Shown one piece after another: positions 1 to 8,003 of a DNA stretch of 64,000 nucleotides. Numbering within the stretch: the first letter of the stretch is position 1; each line of letters opens with the position of its first letter. The notes beneath the pieces were generated by a model. The model searched no databases. It was not told where the DNA came from and worked only from the letters and a program-made list of their open reading frames with translations. This stretch comes from Streptomyces sp. NBC_01723 (GTDB lineage: Bacteria > Actinomycetota > Actinomycetes > Streptomycetales > Streptomycetaceae): assembly GCF_036246005.1 (NCBI RefSeq), contig NZ_CP109171.1:1178001-1242000 (forward strand). The letters are read 5' to 3'. A program made the position numbers and the translations under genes.

Positions 1-317
1 GGCGCGCAGTCGACGGGCTCCCAGGCGTCGTCGGCCGTGCCCGGCCAGGCGTGCTGTTCGGTGCCGACGGCGACGCCGACGCGTGGCGGGGCGACGGTCG
101 TGCCGACGCCCCGGCGGCGCTGGAGGCGGCCTTCCAGTTCGAGCTGCTCCAGGGCCTGGCGGAGGGTCGCGCGGGCGACGCCGAAGCGGGCGGCGAGCTC
201 GCGTTCGTTGGGCAGGACCTCGCCCACCGTGAACTCCGAGTCCAGGGCCTCGCTGAGTACGGTCCTGAGGTGCCAGTACTTCGGTTCCGGCACCGATTCC
301 AACTGCGTGGTCCCCAC
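1..317 (-). CDS. GntR-family (HutC-like) transcriptional regulator, 3' part missing
   Basis: About 105 N-terminal residues are inside the window; the rest lies beyond base 1. The visible part is a GntR winged helix: PKYWHLRTVLSEAL, then LPNERELAARFGVARATLRQ (helix-turn-helix) and EGRLQRRRGVGT (wing), the pattern of the DasR/HutC branch. The C-terminal effector domain, which would bind a small molecule such as a sugar phosphate in that branch, is not visible. The GTG at 315-317 is chosen because GGAGGA lies about 6 nt upstream. It is a cytoplasmic DNA-binding regulator; its target cannot be read from this fragment. High confidence in family, none in ligand. Confidence 0.85.
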   Translation of the reverse strand, partial: MGTTQLESVPEPKYWHLRTVLSEALDSEFTVGEVLPNERELAARFGVARATLRQALEQLELEGRLQRRRGVGTTVAPPRVGVAVGTEQHAWPGTADDAWEPVDCA

Positions 318-433
318 CCTGTCCTCCGCAATCGCCGTGGTCCGGCGGCGTTTTGACGCCCTTGTTTATTAAAGGTTGTTGCAGTTCTCTGCGACCATAG
401 GACGCCCCACCCCCTTGGTCAAGACCAATCTGG

Positions 434-1321
434 CTAGGTGAGGTCGGCCAGGGAGAGCAGTTTGTCGGGGTTGCGGATGATGTACACCGACTGGATGCGC
501 CCGTCGGCCACCTCGATCTGGAAGACCGAGTCGGGCTTGCCGCCCGACAGGGCCAGCAGGGCCGGTCCGCCGTTGATCTCCAGGAAGCGGTAGGAGAAGT
601 CCGGGACGCCCTTGCGGGCCGCGCCCTGGAGGAAGCGGGCCACCTTCTCGGAGCTCTCCAGCACGCGCAGGGGCGCCTTGGACTTGCCGCCGCTGTCGCC
701 CACCAGCCGGACGTCCGGCGCGAGCAGCTCCATCAGCCCGGCCAGGTCACCGTCGGCCGCGGCGGCGAGGAAGCGCTCGGTGAGGTCGCGGCGCTGCGCC
801 GGGTCCACGTCGTAGCGCGGGCGCCGCTCGTCGACGTGCTTGCGGGCGCGGCCGGCGAGCTGGCGCACCGCGGCCTCCCCGCGCTCCAGCATGGCGGCGA
901 TCTCCGCGTACGGGTAGCCGAACGCCTCCCTGAGCACGAACACCGCCCGCTCCAACGGCGACAGGGACTCCAGGACGACGAGGACGGCGAGGGACACGGA
1001 GTCGGCGAGGACGGCCCGCTCGGCGGTGTCGGGCACGGTGTCGCCGAAGTCGGTGACGTAGGGCTCGGGCAGCCACGGGCCGACGTACGTCTCGCCGCGC
1101 GACTTGATCTGGCGCAGCCGGTCGATGGCGAGGCGGGTGGTGACCCGCACCAGGTAGCCGCGGGGCTCGCGGACGGTGGAGCGGTCGGCGCCGGACCAGC
1201 GCAGCCACGCCTCCTGGACGACGTCCTCCGCGTCCGCCAGGCGGCCCAGCATGCGGTAGGCGACGCCCAGGAGGACGGGGCGGTGTGCTTCGAAGACGTC
1301 GGTCACGGTTTCGGTGGTCAC
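434..1321 (-). CDS. ECF41-type RNA polymerase sigma factor (SigJ-like) with C-terminal SnoaL-like domain
   Basis: This 295-residue protein directs RNA polymerase to a small promoter set. Sigma region 2 is at about residues 8-75 (DAEDVVQEAWLRW), region 4 at about 105-160, and a SnoaL/NTF2-like extension at about 178-285. Three hallmarks known for group ECF41 are visible: WLPEP in the linker (83-87), a DGGGK-like GDSGGK (208-213) and NPDKL near the C-terminus (284-288). In this group the extension replaces a separate anti-sigma factor and tunes activity. Start is GTG with GGAGC upstream. ECF41 genes usually sit beside a carboxymuconolactone decarboxylase, oxidoreductase or epimerase gene; here the divergent neighbour is an alpha/beta hydrolase, so the target is unknown. 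Confidence 0.92.
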   Translation of the reverse strand: MTTETVTDVFEAHRPVLLGVAYRMLGRLADAEDVVQEAWLRWSGADRSTVREPRGYLVRVTTRLAIDRLRQIKSRGETYVGPWLPEPYVTDFGDTVPDTAERAVLADSVSLAVLVVLESLSPLERAVFVLREAFGYPYAEIAAMLERGEAAVRQLAGRARKHVDERRPRYDVDPAQRRDLTERFLAAAADGDLAGLMELLAPDVRLVGDSGGKSKAPLRVLESSEKVARFLQGAARKGVPDFSYRFLEINGGPALLALSGGKPDSVFQIEVADGRIQSVYIIRNPDKLLSLADLT

Positions 1322-1448
1322 CGCTCCATACCAGCGGACGTGTCCGGTCGTGTCCAGACGGGCCCGCCGGGGGCTACCCGTCGGTAGCTCTTACTGACAG
1401 GCTGTCTACGCAATGCCCCGACGTCCGCGTGTCCCGACAAGGAGCCCC

Positions 1449-2327
1449 ATGTCCGCAACGCTCTCCTTCACGGCCCCCACCCCGCACGGTCCGCAGGACA
1501 TCACCGTCGCCTACGCGCGCGTGGGCACCGGCGAGCCGCTGCTCCTGCTGCACGGCATAGGCCACCACCGGCAGGCCTGGGACCCGGTGGTCGACATCCT
1601 CGCCACCGAACGCGAGGTGATAGCCGTGGACCTGCCCGGGTTCGGGCAGTCGTCCGCGCTGCCGCAGGGGCTGCCGCACGACCTGCCGACCACGAACGCG
1701 GTACTCGGCGCCTTCTGCGCGACGCTGGGGCTGGACCGGCCGCACGTGGCGGGCAACTCGCTGGGCGGCCTGCTCGCCCTGGAGCTGGGCCGCCAGAACC
1801 TGGTGCGGTCGGTGACGGCCCTGTCCCCGGCGGGCTTCTGGACGCAGGCCGAGCGGCGCTACGCCTTCGGCGTGCTCATGGGGATGCGCCGGACCGCCCG
1901 GAGCCTGCCCCTCCCGCTGGTCGAGCGGCTGTCCCGCACGGCCGTCGGACGCACCGCGCTGACCAGTACGATCTACGCCCGCCCCGCCCGCCGCTCCCCC
2001 GAGGCCGTGGTCGCCGAGACGCTCGCGCTCGCGCACGCCGAGGGGTTCGCCGAGACGCTGCGGGCCGGACGGAGCGTGCTGTTCACCGACGACGTGCCCG
2101 GCATCCCCGTGACCGTGGCGTGGGGCGACCGGGACCGGCTGCTGCTCCCCCGGCAGGGCGTCCGCGCCAAGCACGCCGTCCCGCGGGCCCGCCTGGTGCG
2201 GCTGCGCGGCTGCGGTCACGTGCCGATGAACGACGACCCGGCGCTGGTGGCCCGCGTCCTGCTGGACGGCAGCCGCTCTCAGGAGGCGAGCGCCGCGAGC
2301 ACTTCCTTCAGCACCGTCGGGTTGTAG
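1449..2327 (+). CDS. alpha/beta-fold hydrolase
   Basis: A 292-residue cytoplasmic hydrolase with no signal peptide. LLLLHGIGHH (about 32-40) forms the oxyanion region, GNSLGG (102-107) carries the nucleophile Ser104, and CGHVPMND near residue 260 gives the catalytic His; a cap region rich in Arg lies between. The substrate cannot be predicted; esters, epoxides, haloalkanes or C-C bonds are all possible in this superfamily. An upstream in-frame ATG at 1413 exists, but AAGGAG at 1439-1444 places the start at 1449. The gene is divergent from the ECF41 sigma gene and may be its target. Its 3' end overlaps the convergent lipase gene by 49 bp. Confidence 0.85.
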   Translation: MSATLSFTAPTPHGPQDITVAYARVGTGEPLLLLHGIGHHRQAWDPVVDILATEREVIAVDLPGFGQSSALPQGLPHDLPTTNAVLGAFCATLGLDRPHVAGNSLGGLLALELGRQNLVRSVTALSPAGFWTQAERRYAFGVLMGMRRTARSLPLPLVERLSRTAVGRTALTSTIYARPARRSPEAVVAETLALAHAEGFAETLRAGRSVLFTDDVPGIPVTVAWGDRDRLLLPRQGVRAKHAVPRARLVRLRGCGHVPMNDDPALVARVLLDGSRSQEASAASTSFSTVGL

Positions 2328-3148
2328 GGCATGCTCGCGTGCGGTGTGCGGTCGTCCGGGTCGATGTCCTGGAGCACGATGTTCTTGACGTAGCGCCCCT
2401 CGGTCTCCTCCAGGGCACATGAGGTGTACGGGGTGACCACGTCGTCGTGCCGGGTGGCGATGACCGTGTGCCGGACGCCCTCCGTGGTCTCGCCGAGTTC
2501 GGCCAGCTCGCGCTGGAAGGGGTGGTCGTGCTGGAGCTGTGGCCAGGCCGGCACGACCTCCCCGACGGCGCCCTGTTCGAGGAGTTCCACCGCTCCGGGG
2601 ATCTGGCGGGCCAGGTTGAGCAGTCCCTGCGCGGTGACTCCGTGGTTGCTGGGCGCGATGCCGACGAAGTTGTGCACCTTGGGCCCGCCGCCCAGCGCGT
2701 TGAGGTAGTACCGCGGCATCATGCCGCCCTGTGAGAAGCCGACGACGTCGATCTGCTGGGCGCCGGTGCGCCGCAGCACCTCGTCGACGAAGTCGGCGAG
2801 CTGCCGGGCCGAGTGCTTGATGTCGCCGAGTCCGAAGATCACGGGGTTGCCGTGCTGGCCGTAGTCGAGCCGGAAGACCCGGTGGCCGTGCTGCCGCAGC
2901 AAGGGTGCGGCGGAGGTCCACGTGTAGCCGCGGTTGCCGAAGGTGCCGTGCACCAGTACCACGGGGCGCGGATGCTCCTCGCCGGCCGGGACGTTCCAGT
3001 CGTCCTCGCCGGCCTGTACGTCGACGGTCGCGATGAGCTGTGCGGCGCCGACCTGTCCGAGGCCGGCCAGTCGGTGCGGGGATTCGGTGAGGTCCGTGGT
3101 GACGTCCTCGGAATTGACCCCCGGGATGCGGGGATTAGGGAAACTCAC
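2279..3148 (-). CDS. lipase class 2-like alpha/beta hydrolase
   Basis: A 289-residue esterase/lipase-like protein. PVVLVHGTFGN (about 62-72) is the oxyanion strand-loop and GFSQGG (137-142) holds the nucleophile Ser139; TRHDDVVTPY and PHASMPYNP near the C-terminus are the likely Asp and His regions. The pattern fits the bacterial lipase class 2 family (EstA/LipA-like), whose members hydrolyse acyl esters and are often exported. No signal peptide is seen from the chosen GTG start (GGGAGAG upstream), so a cytoplasmic place or a missed start are both possible. It is transcribed towards the preceding hydrolase gene. Confidence 0.8.
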   Translation of the reverse strand: MSFPNPRIPGVNSEDVTTDLTESPHRLAGLGQVGAAQLIATVDVQAGEDDWNVPAGEEHPRPVVLVHGTFGNRGYTWTSAAPLLRQHGHRVFRLDYGQHGNPVIFGLGDIKHSARQLADFVDEVLRRTGAQQIDVVGFSQGGMMPRYYLNALGGGPKVHNFVGIAPSNHGVTAQGLLNLARQIPGAVELLEQGAVGEVVPAWPQLQHDHPFQRELAELGETTEGVRHTVIATRHDDVVTPYTSCALEETEGRYVKNIVLQDIDPDDRTPHASMPYNPTVLKEVLAALAS

Positions 3149-3239
3149 GACGCTCTCCCTGTCGTTGGGACGGCCCGCCGGGATCGCCGATGGGCACGCT
3201 GCGACTTCTCAGTCTCGCGTCCATCGAATTGCACAACGA

Positions 3240-3266
3240 TCCCTCGTCCGAGGGAAAGAATTCCCT
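3240..3266. promoter_or_regulatory. two overlapping short palindromes upstream of the lipase gene
   Basis: TCCCTCGTCCGAGGGA (3240-3255, 7-bp arms, 2-nt centre) overlaps AGGGAAAGAATTCCCT (3251-3266, 6-bp arms, 4-nt centre). Both lie in the 153-bp gap before the lipase start. They could be an operator or a hairpin; no regulator is assigned. Confidence 0.35.
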
Positions 3267-3301
3267 CTTTGGAGTCATTAGGGTCCGTTCTTTCGAATGC
3301 C

Positions 3302-3823
3302 TCACCCGGTCCGCCGGAAGGCGGCGCTGCGCAGCAGCCGCACGTACCAGCCGCATTCGACGGGACGGGCCACCCGCCCGGTCAGCGCCCGCTCGGCGCA
3401 GTCCATGCCGCGCTCGAACGCCGCGTCGTGCAACGGCCGGACGATCAGCGCCCAGGCCAGCCAGCGGACGCCGCGCGGGCGGACGACGAGGGTGTTGCGC
3501 AGCACCGTCCGCCCGTCGTCGAGACCTTCGAGGCTGAATTCGTGAAAGCCGTCGAAGCCCGGGGGGCCGGTGAAACGGCAGCGGACCCAGCGGCCCGGCA
3601 CATAGTGGCTCACCACATACCGCACCGGTCCGTGGCCGCCGGACACACCGACGGTCAGCGGCCGTTCGAAACGCAGCGGTGGCCAGTCGGGCGGCCAGAG
3701 GCGGTCGTGCTCGCTGCCCAGCGAGTCGATCAGCGCGCCGACCCTGTCCGGTGGGACGGGCAGGGGGCGTTCATGCACGTTCAACACGGCGATCACGCGA
3801 TTGATGATGCCCGCTCCGGTCAT
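3302..3823 (-). CDS. SRPBCC-like small protein of unknown function
   Basis: About 173 residues. The alternation of strands (RFERPLTVGVSG, RYVVSHYVPGRWVRCRFTG, HEFSLEGLDDGRTVLRNTLVV) followed by a long amphipathic C-terminal helix region (LAWALIVRPLHDAAFERGMD) resembles the SRPBCC/START hydrophobic-pocket fold. No catalytic motif is visible. The reading frame stays open upstream to 3994, so the start is uncertain: ATG at 3823 is preferred because the residues before it are Arg/Pro-rich and unlike a folded domain; ATG at 3874 is the alternative. It is divergent from the HD-protein gene, and the roughly 190-bp gap between them must hold both promoters. Confidence 0.6.
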   Translation of the reverse strand: MTGAGIINRVIAVLNVHERPLPVPPDRVGALIDSLGSEHDRLWPPDWPPLRFERPLTVGVSGGHGPVRYVVSHYVPGRWVRCRFTGPPGFDGFHEFSLEGLDDGRTVLRNTLVVRPRGVRWLAWALIVRPLHDAAFERGMDCAERALTGRVARPVECGWYVRLLRSAAFRRTG

Positions 3824-4014
3824 CTCGGGAAATCCGCCGAAGGGGCGGCCGCTACGCACCACCGGAGCGCGCATTCCGCACCGCGCGCCGTCGCCCGTAC
3901 GCCAACGCGCGGGCGGTGGACGGGCGTTGCGGGTGGGGGGTGCGACGGCGCCCGAGCGTAAGCACAGATGAGACGGAAACCGCCGGTACGGCACGCAGTG
4001 AGGGGGAGACGGCC

Positions 4015-4662
4015 ATGGCCGCAGGGACCGAGGTACCCGAGTCCGGTGACGAGGGGGCGAGTTGGCCCGCCGTCCCGCCCCAGGCGCTGCCCGGCGAGTG
4101 GCAGCCCCTGCTGGGGCGGCCCGCCCTGGCGGAACTGCTCGGACACCCCCTCGCGGGCGCCGCGCTCACCCGGATGCGCCGGCTGCCGCCGCGGGTCGCC
4201 CTGCACTCCCTGCGGACGTTCCTGCTGGCCGACGCCCGCGCGCGGGTGGACGGAACCGCCTACGACCGGGTCGGGCTGCTGGCCGCCGCGGCGTTCCACG
4301 ACGCCGGGCTGGTGGGCCGCTCGCCACTCGGACGCGGCGGATTCCCGGGCCGGTCGGCCGAGTTGCTCGACCGCTTCCTGGCCGGCCATCAGGTGGGGGC
4401 GGCCCGGCGCGGGGCTCTGACCCGCGCGGTGCGTGAGCACATGCGGCCGTTTTTGGCGCGGGGGGCCGGGACGGAGGCGCGGCTGCTGCACTTCGGTGCG
4501 TGGCTGGACGTCACCGGGCGCGGCGAGCACCACGTGCCGGGAGACCGGCGGCGGCTGTCCGAGCTGGCGCCCACTCCCTGGTTCGCCGTCTCCTTCTCCG
4601 CCCGGGTCGCGGCCTGCGGGCTGCGCCGGGTGCTGCCCGCATCCCCGGCCACCCACCGGTGA
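4015..4662 (+). CDS. HD-domain protein
   Basis: A 215-residue soluble protein. Spaced ligands of the HD superfamily are visible: H64 in VALHSLRTF, H95-D96 in AAFHDAGLV, and D165 in GAWLDVTG. Members bind one or two metals and act as phosphohydrolases, hydratases of the cyanamide type, or mixed-valent di-iron oxygenases; the sequence does not decide between these. ATG 4015 is preceded by AGGGGGAG. The next gene (halogenase-like) begins 50 bp downstream on the same strand, so the two are probably co-transcribed. The ORF is open upstream to 3916 but the ribosome site fixes the start. Confidence 0.7.
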   Translation: MAAGTEVPESGDEGASWPAVPPQALPGEWQPLLGRPALAELLGHPLAGAALTRMRRLPPRVALHSLRTFLLADARARVDGTAYDRVGLLAAAAFHDAGLVGRSPLGRGGFPGRSAELLDRFLAGHQVGAARRGALTRAVREHMRPFLARGAGTEARLLHFGAWLDVTGRGEHHVPGDRRRLSELAPTPWFAVSFSARVAACGLRRVLPASPATHR

Positions 4663-4711
4663 GCGCGGAGCCGGGCAACTCGCTCTACCCGTCGCGAAAG
4701 GAACCGCAGAC

Positions 4712-6469
4712 ATGCAAGAGGACCAGCGTGTTTTCGACGTCGCCATCGTGGGTGGCGGCATCGGCGGGACGATGCTGGGGGCCATGCTCGCCCGCAACGG
4801 CGTGCGCGTGCTGCTGCTGGAGGGCAGCGGCCACCCCCGCTTCGCCATCGGAGAGTCCACCGTCCCCGAGACCACGTTCGGCCTGCGGGTGCTGGCCCGC
4901 CGCTACGGTGTCCCGGAGATCGAGCACCTGGCGACCAACGGGGCGCTGCGCCGCCACGTGTCGTCCAGCTGCGGGGTCAAGCGGAACTTCAGCTTCGTCT
5001 ACCACCGGGAGGGCGAGCCGACCCGGCCCGACGAGTGCACCCAGTACCCCACCTGGGGTCCGCCGCTCGGCCCGGACTCGCACTACTTCCGGCAGGACGT
5101 GGACGCCTACATGTTCCACGTCGCGGTGTCCTACGGCGTCACCGCGTACACCCACACCCTCGTCGACGACGTGAAGTTCGAGGAGGACGGTGCCACCCTG
5201 GTCACCAGGGACCGGGGGAGCTTCCGGGCGTCGTACGTGGTCGACGCCGGCGGGATGCGCGCCGTGCTGCCCGAGCGGCTGGGGCTGCGGCAGGAACCGC
5301 CGTACCGCACCCGCTCGCGCACGATCTTCACGCACATGGTGGACGTGCGCCCCTTCGACACGGTGGCCCCGCCGCGCCGGGAGCACGGCATGCCCAGCCC
5401 GTTCAGCCAGGGCACGCTCCACCACATGTTCGAGGGCGGTTGGCTCTGGGTCATCCCGTTCGACAACCACTCGACCAGCACCAGCGAGCTGTGCAGCGTC
5501 GGCCTCAACCTCGATCTCGACCACCATCCCCGCCCCGACGACGTCCCGGCCGAGGAGGAGTTCTGGCGGCACGTGCGCCGGTTCCCCAGTGTGGCCCGGC
5601 AGTTCGACCGGGCGCGCGCGGTGCGGCCCTACGTGTCCACCGACCGCACCCAGTTCGCCTCGCAGAAGGTGGTCGGCGACCGCTGGTGCCTCCTGCCGCA
5701 CGCCAGCGACTTCATCGACCCGCTCTTCTCCAGTGGCCTCGCGGTCACGGTGATGGCGCTCAACGCGCTCGGCCACCGCCTCATCGAGGCCGTGCGCCAG
5801 GACGACTTCGACACCGCCCGGTTCGCGTACCTGGACCACTGGACCAAGCGCATGTTCCGGTTCTACGACGACCTGGTGTCGTGCAGCTACATCGCGTTCG
5901 ACGACTTCGAGCTGTGGAACGCGTGGAACCGGGTGTGGACGATCACCACGCTGTACGGGACGAACGCGCAGAACCAGGCCGCCGTGACCTTCGAGAAGAC
6001 CGGGGACACCGCCTGCTTCGACGCCCTGGAACTGCCGCCCTACCGGGGCCTGCAGGGGGTCGACAACCCGTGGGTGCAACGGCTCTTCGACCAGGCGAGG
6101 GACGCGGTGCTCGCCTACCGCGCGGGCGACTCGACGAAGGAGCGGACCATCGCCCGCATCTACGAACTGCTGCGCGAGAGCGAGCTGTGCCCGGCCGTGT
6201 GGGGCACCCTCGACCCCGAAGACCGCTGCCCCGCGGGGGTGTTCACCCTGTGGCCGCTGATGAAGATCCTGCTGTGGGGCAAGTTCCGCTCGCCGCGGCA
6301 CGTCCGCGGTTCCTACTTCACCGGCGGCGCGCGGCTGGTGGGCAAGGAGGCCGTCCAGGCGTACACCACCGAGCTGCGGGCCGGCGGCTCCCAGGTCCAC
6401 CAGACGGTGCGGGACATGTGGGTCAACTGGAACCGGGACTGGGCACGGCGTCCGGCGCCGCGGAAATGA
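4712..6469 (+). CDS. flavin-dependent halogenase-like FAD enzyme
   Basis: A 585-residue flavoprotein. FAD binding is shown by GGGIGG near residue 15 and by GEST after strand 2. WLWVIP (244-249) matches the WxWxIP motif that keeps the flavin hydroperoxide away from the substrate in FADH2-dependent halogenases. FIDPLFSSG (334-342) matches the FxxPxxSxG signature of the same family. Lys90 in CGVKRNF lies where the catalytic lysine that carries HOCl is expected; this placement is inference. A C-terminal region of about 220 residues beyond the core is longer than in small phenolic halogenases. A reduced-flavin partner would be needed; the flavin reductase gene at 13165 could serve. AAGGAA precedes the ATG. 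A non-halogenating oxygenase is the main alternative. Confidence 0.75.
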   Translation: MQEDQRVFDVAIVGGGIGGTMLGAMLARNGVRVLLLEGSGHPRFAIGESTVPETTFGLRVLARRYGVPEIEHLATNGALRRHVSSSCGVKRNFSFVYHREGEPTRPDECTQYPTWGPPLGPDSHYFRQDVDAYMFHVAVSYGVTAYTHTLVDDVKFEEDGATLVTRDRGSFRASYVVDAGGMRAVLPERLGLRQEPPYRTRSRTIFTHMVDVRPFDTVAPPRREHGMPSPFSQGTLHHMFEGGWLWVIPFDNHSTSTSELCSVGLNLDLDHHPRPDDVPAEEEFWRHVRRFPSVARQFDRARAVRPYVSTDRTQFASQKVVGDRWCLLPHASDFIDPLFSSGLAVTVMALNALGHRLIEAVRQDDFDTARFAYLDHWTKRMFRFYDDLVSCSYIAFDDFELWNAWNRVWTITTLYGTNAQNQAAVTFEKTGDTACFDALELPPYRGLQGVDNPWVQRLFDQARDAVLAYRAGDSTKERTIARIYELLRESELCPAVWGTLDPEDRCPAGVFTLWPLMKILLWGKFRSPRHVRGSYFTGGARLVGKEAVQAYTTELRAGGSQVHQTVRDMWVNWNRDWARRPAPRK

Positions 6470-6619
6470 GCGCGAAGAATCATTCCTGCCGACCGGCGGA
6501 GGTACACATTCCGGTTTGCCGCTCCAGGGCCTCGGGTAGTAAAAGCACATGGCCGAGAAATAGAAACTCGGTCGCGATTTCCCCTGCTCAATCCGAGAGA
6601 CAACGGGCTGCAATCCACA
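6470..6619. promoter_or_regulatory. intergenic leader before the small ECF sigma gene
   Basis: These 150 bp are clearly less GC-rich than the surroundings and probably carry the promoter of the sigma-repeat-kinase group. A weak inverted repeat CCGAG (6553-6557) and CTCGG (6567-6571) encloses an A-rich loop. No clear -35/-10 pair was recognised and no Shine-Dalgarno sequence precedes ATG 6620, so initiation may be leaderless or use a later codon. Confidence 0.35.
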
Positions 6620-7144
6620 ATGGCGCGACATTCCACTTGCCAATCGCCCGCTGAATGCTCCTGGGAAGAAATCTTCCAGCATCAGGACCGCCTCATGCGG
6701 TTGGTTCGGCGAAGACTGCCAAGTTTTCAGGACGCCGAGGACTGCGTTCAGGAAACCATGGCCCGCGCAGCCGCCCACGCCGCGTTGGACAGGAATCGAC
6801 TCGGTGCCTTTCTGACGTCCGTGGCGCTTCGCCTCTGCATCGACTTCTACCGTGACATGGACCGTCGCAGCAGACTTCTCCAGCGCGCGGTCCTCCTGGA
6901 CGCCTCCGGCACGACCGAGGAGGACGTCTGCGACAGGGACTTCGGCACATGGCTCCTGGCCCAGGTGCAACACCTGCGGGGGCGGGAGCAGGAAGTCATA
7001 CTCGCCCGCTCAAAGGGAATTTCCACAGCGGAATTCGCCCGCATGCACAACATCTCCGTCAAGGCGGCCGAGGCCGCCTTCACCCGGGGCCGTGCACGGC
7101 TCAAGAACGTGTGCGCAAAGGCCCTGGAAGGCTGCATCCAGTAA
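6620..7144 (+). CDS. small ECF-family RNA polymerase sigma factor
   Basis: A 174-residue sigma-70-like factor. Region 2 is seen in LMRLVRRRLPSFQDAEDCVQ followed by LTSVALRLCIDFYRD; region 4 in REQEVILARSKG and a helix-turn-helix around STAEFARMHNISVKAAEAAF. No anti-sigma gene is adjacent. The gene uses more A/T-ending codons than its neighbours, which hints at separate ancestry. It lies just upstream of the decapeptide-repeat gene (52-bp gap) and likely drives or shares its transcription. The start at 6620 lacks a ribosome-binding site, so the first residues are uncertain. Confidence 0.85.
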   Translation: MARHSTCQSPAECSWEEIFQHQDRLMRLVRRRLPSFQDAEDCVQETMARAAAHAALDRNRLGAFLTSVALRLCIDFYRDMDRRSRLLQRAVLLDASGTTEEDVCDRDFGTWLLAQVQHLRGREQEVILARSKGISTAEFARMHNISVKAAEAAFTRGRARLKNVCAKALEGCIQ

Positions 7145-7196
7145 TCCATCGAGCGACAACTCCCCCATCGAAGAGAAACGGAAAGAGAGACCACCC

Positions 7197-7949
7197 ATGT
7201 CCAACAACAAGAACATCCAGGACATTTTCAAGGACCTCGTCGGCAATATGGCCGACAGCGGGAAGGAGGCGTTCGACGACATTCTCAACCGCCCGGAGAA
7301 GTGCGGCTCGTCCCACTCCGGCAACCCCGTCGACACGCTGGCCGGGCTGCCCGCGAACGCCCTGGGCGCCCTGGCCGGCGCCGTCAACCCGGCGACCGCG
7401 CTGGCCGGTGCGGCGAACCCGCTGGCGGCCCTCGCGGGCGGTGTCGGCGGCCTGGCCGGCGCGGGCAACCCCCTCGCCGGGCTGGGCGCGGACGCCGCGA
7501 CCCAGCTGGCCAACATCGCGAACGCGGCGCAGAACCCGCTGGCCGCCCTCACCGGCGCCGCGGGCAACCCGCTCGCGGCCGTCGCCGGGTCGGCCAACCC
7601 GCTCGCCGCGCTCAGCGGCGCGGGCAACCCGCTGGCGGCGCTGGGCGGTGCGGCGAACCCGCTGGCCGCCTTCGGCGGCGCGGCCGGCGCCCTCGGCGGG
7701 CTCGGTCAGCTCGCCGGAGGACTCGGGCACGCGGCGGGCGGGGTCGGCGACCTGATGTCGCTGCCGAGCCAGCTCACCCAGCTGCTCCACGTGCTGCCCA
7801 AGCTCATCGAGACCCTCCAGGGCCTGCAGAACCTCACCAACCTGCCGGCCCAGGCGGGACAGCAGGGTCTCGGCGCCCTCCAGGGCCTGACCGGCCAGCA
7901 GGGTGGCGGCGGCGCCTCCCAGGGCGGAAAGCCCTCGACGACCGGCTGA
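7197..7949 (+). CDS. Ala/Gly-rich protein with NPLAAL-type decapeptide repeats
   Basis: I do not recognise a family. The 250 residues have three parts. Residues 1-40 are charged and helical with one Cys (MSNNKNIQDIFKDLVGNM..). Residues 43-165 hold repeats starting at N43, N64, N74, N91, N113, N124, N134, N144 and N154, consensus NPLAALxGAx; the last four are exactly 10 residues apart. Residues 186-215 form a hydrophobic amphipathic stretch (LTQLLHVLPKLIETLQGL), followed by a Gln/Gly-rich tail. No signal peptide or lipobox is seen. The pattern suggests short amphipathic helices that could coat a membrane or lipid surface or self-assemble; that is inference. AAGAGAGA-type purines precede ATG 7197. 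It sits between the sigma and ABC1 kinase genes. Confidence 0.85.
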   Translation: MSNNKNIQDIFKDLVGNMADSGKEAFDDILNRPEKCGSSHSGNPVDTLAGLPANALGALAGAVNPATALAGAANPLAALAGGVGGLAGAGNPLAGLGADAATQLANIANAAQNPLAALTGAAGNPLAAVAGSANPLAALSGAGNPLAALGGAANPLAAFGGAAGALGGLGQLAGGLGHAAGGVGDLMSLPSQLTQLLHVLPKLIETLQGLQNLTNLPAQAGQQGLGALQGLTGQQGGGGASQGGKPSTTG

Positions 7950-8003
7950 CCGTCGCACCACCCTCCCGTCGTCCCACCGTTCCACCTTCAAGGAGGACAC
8001 ACG

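Noticed and set aside
1322..1412. ECF41-type autoregulated promoter (TGTCACA plus CGTC)
   Set aside because: TGTCAGT and CGTC-like pieces occur but not with the expected spacing on either strand.
4685..6973. Long minus-strand open frame opposite the halogenase-like gene
   Set aside because: It is a shadow frame of high-GC coding DNA: Arg/Pro/His-rich, no domain, opposite a gene with clear motifs.
7320..7680. Regular DNA repeats that could suggest a CRISPR array or satellite
   Set aside because: The units are coding repeats of the NPLAAL protein, vary in sequence and have no spacers.
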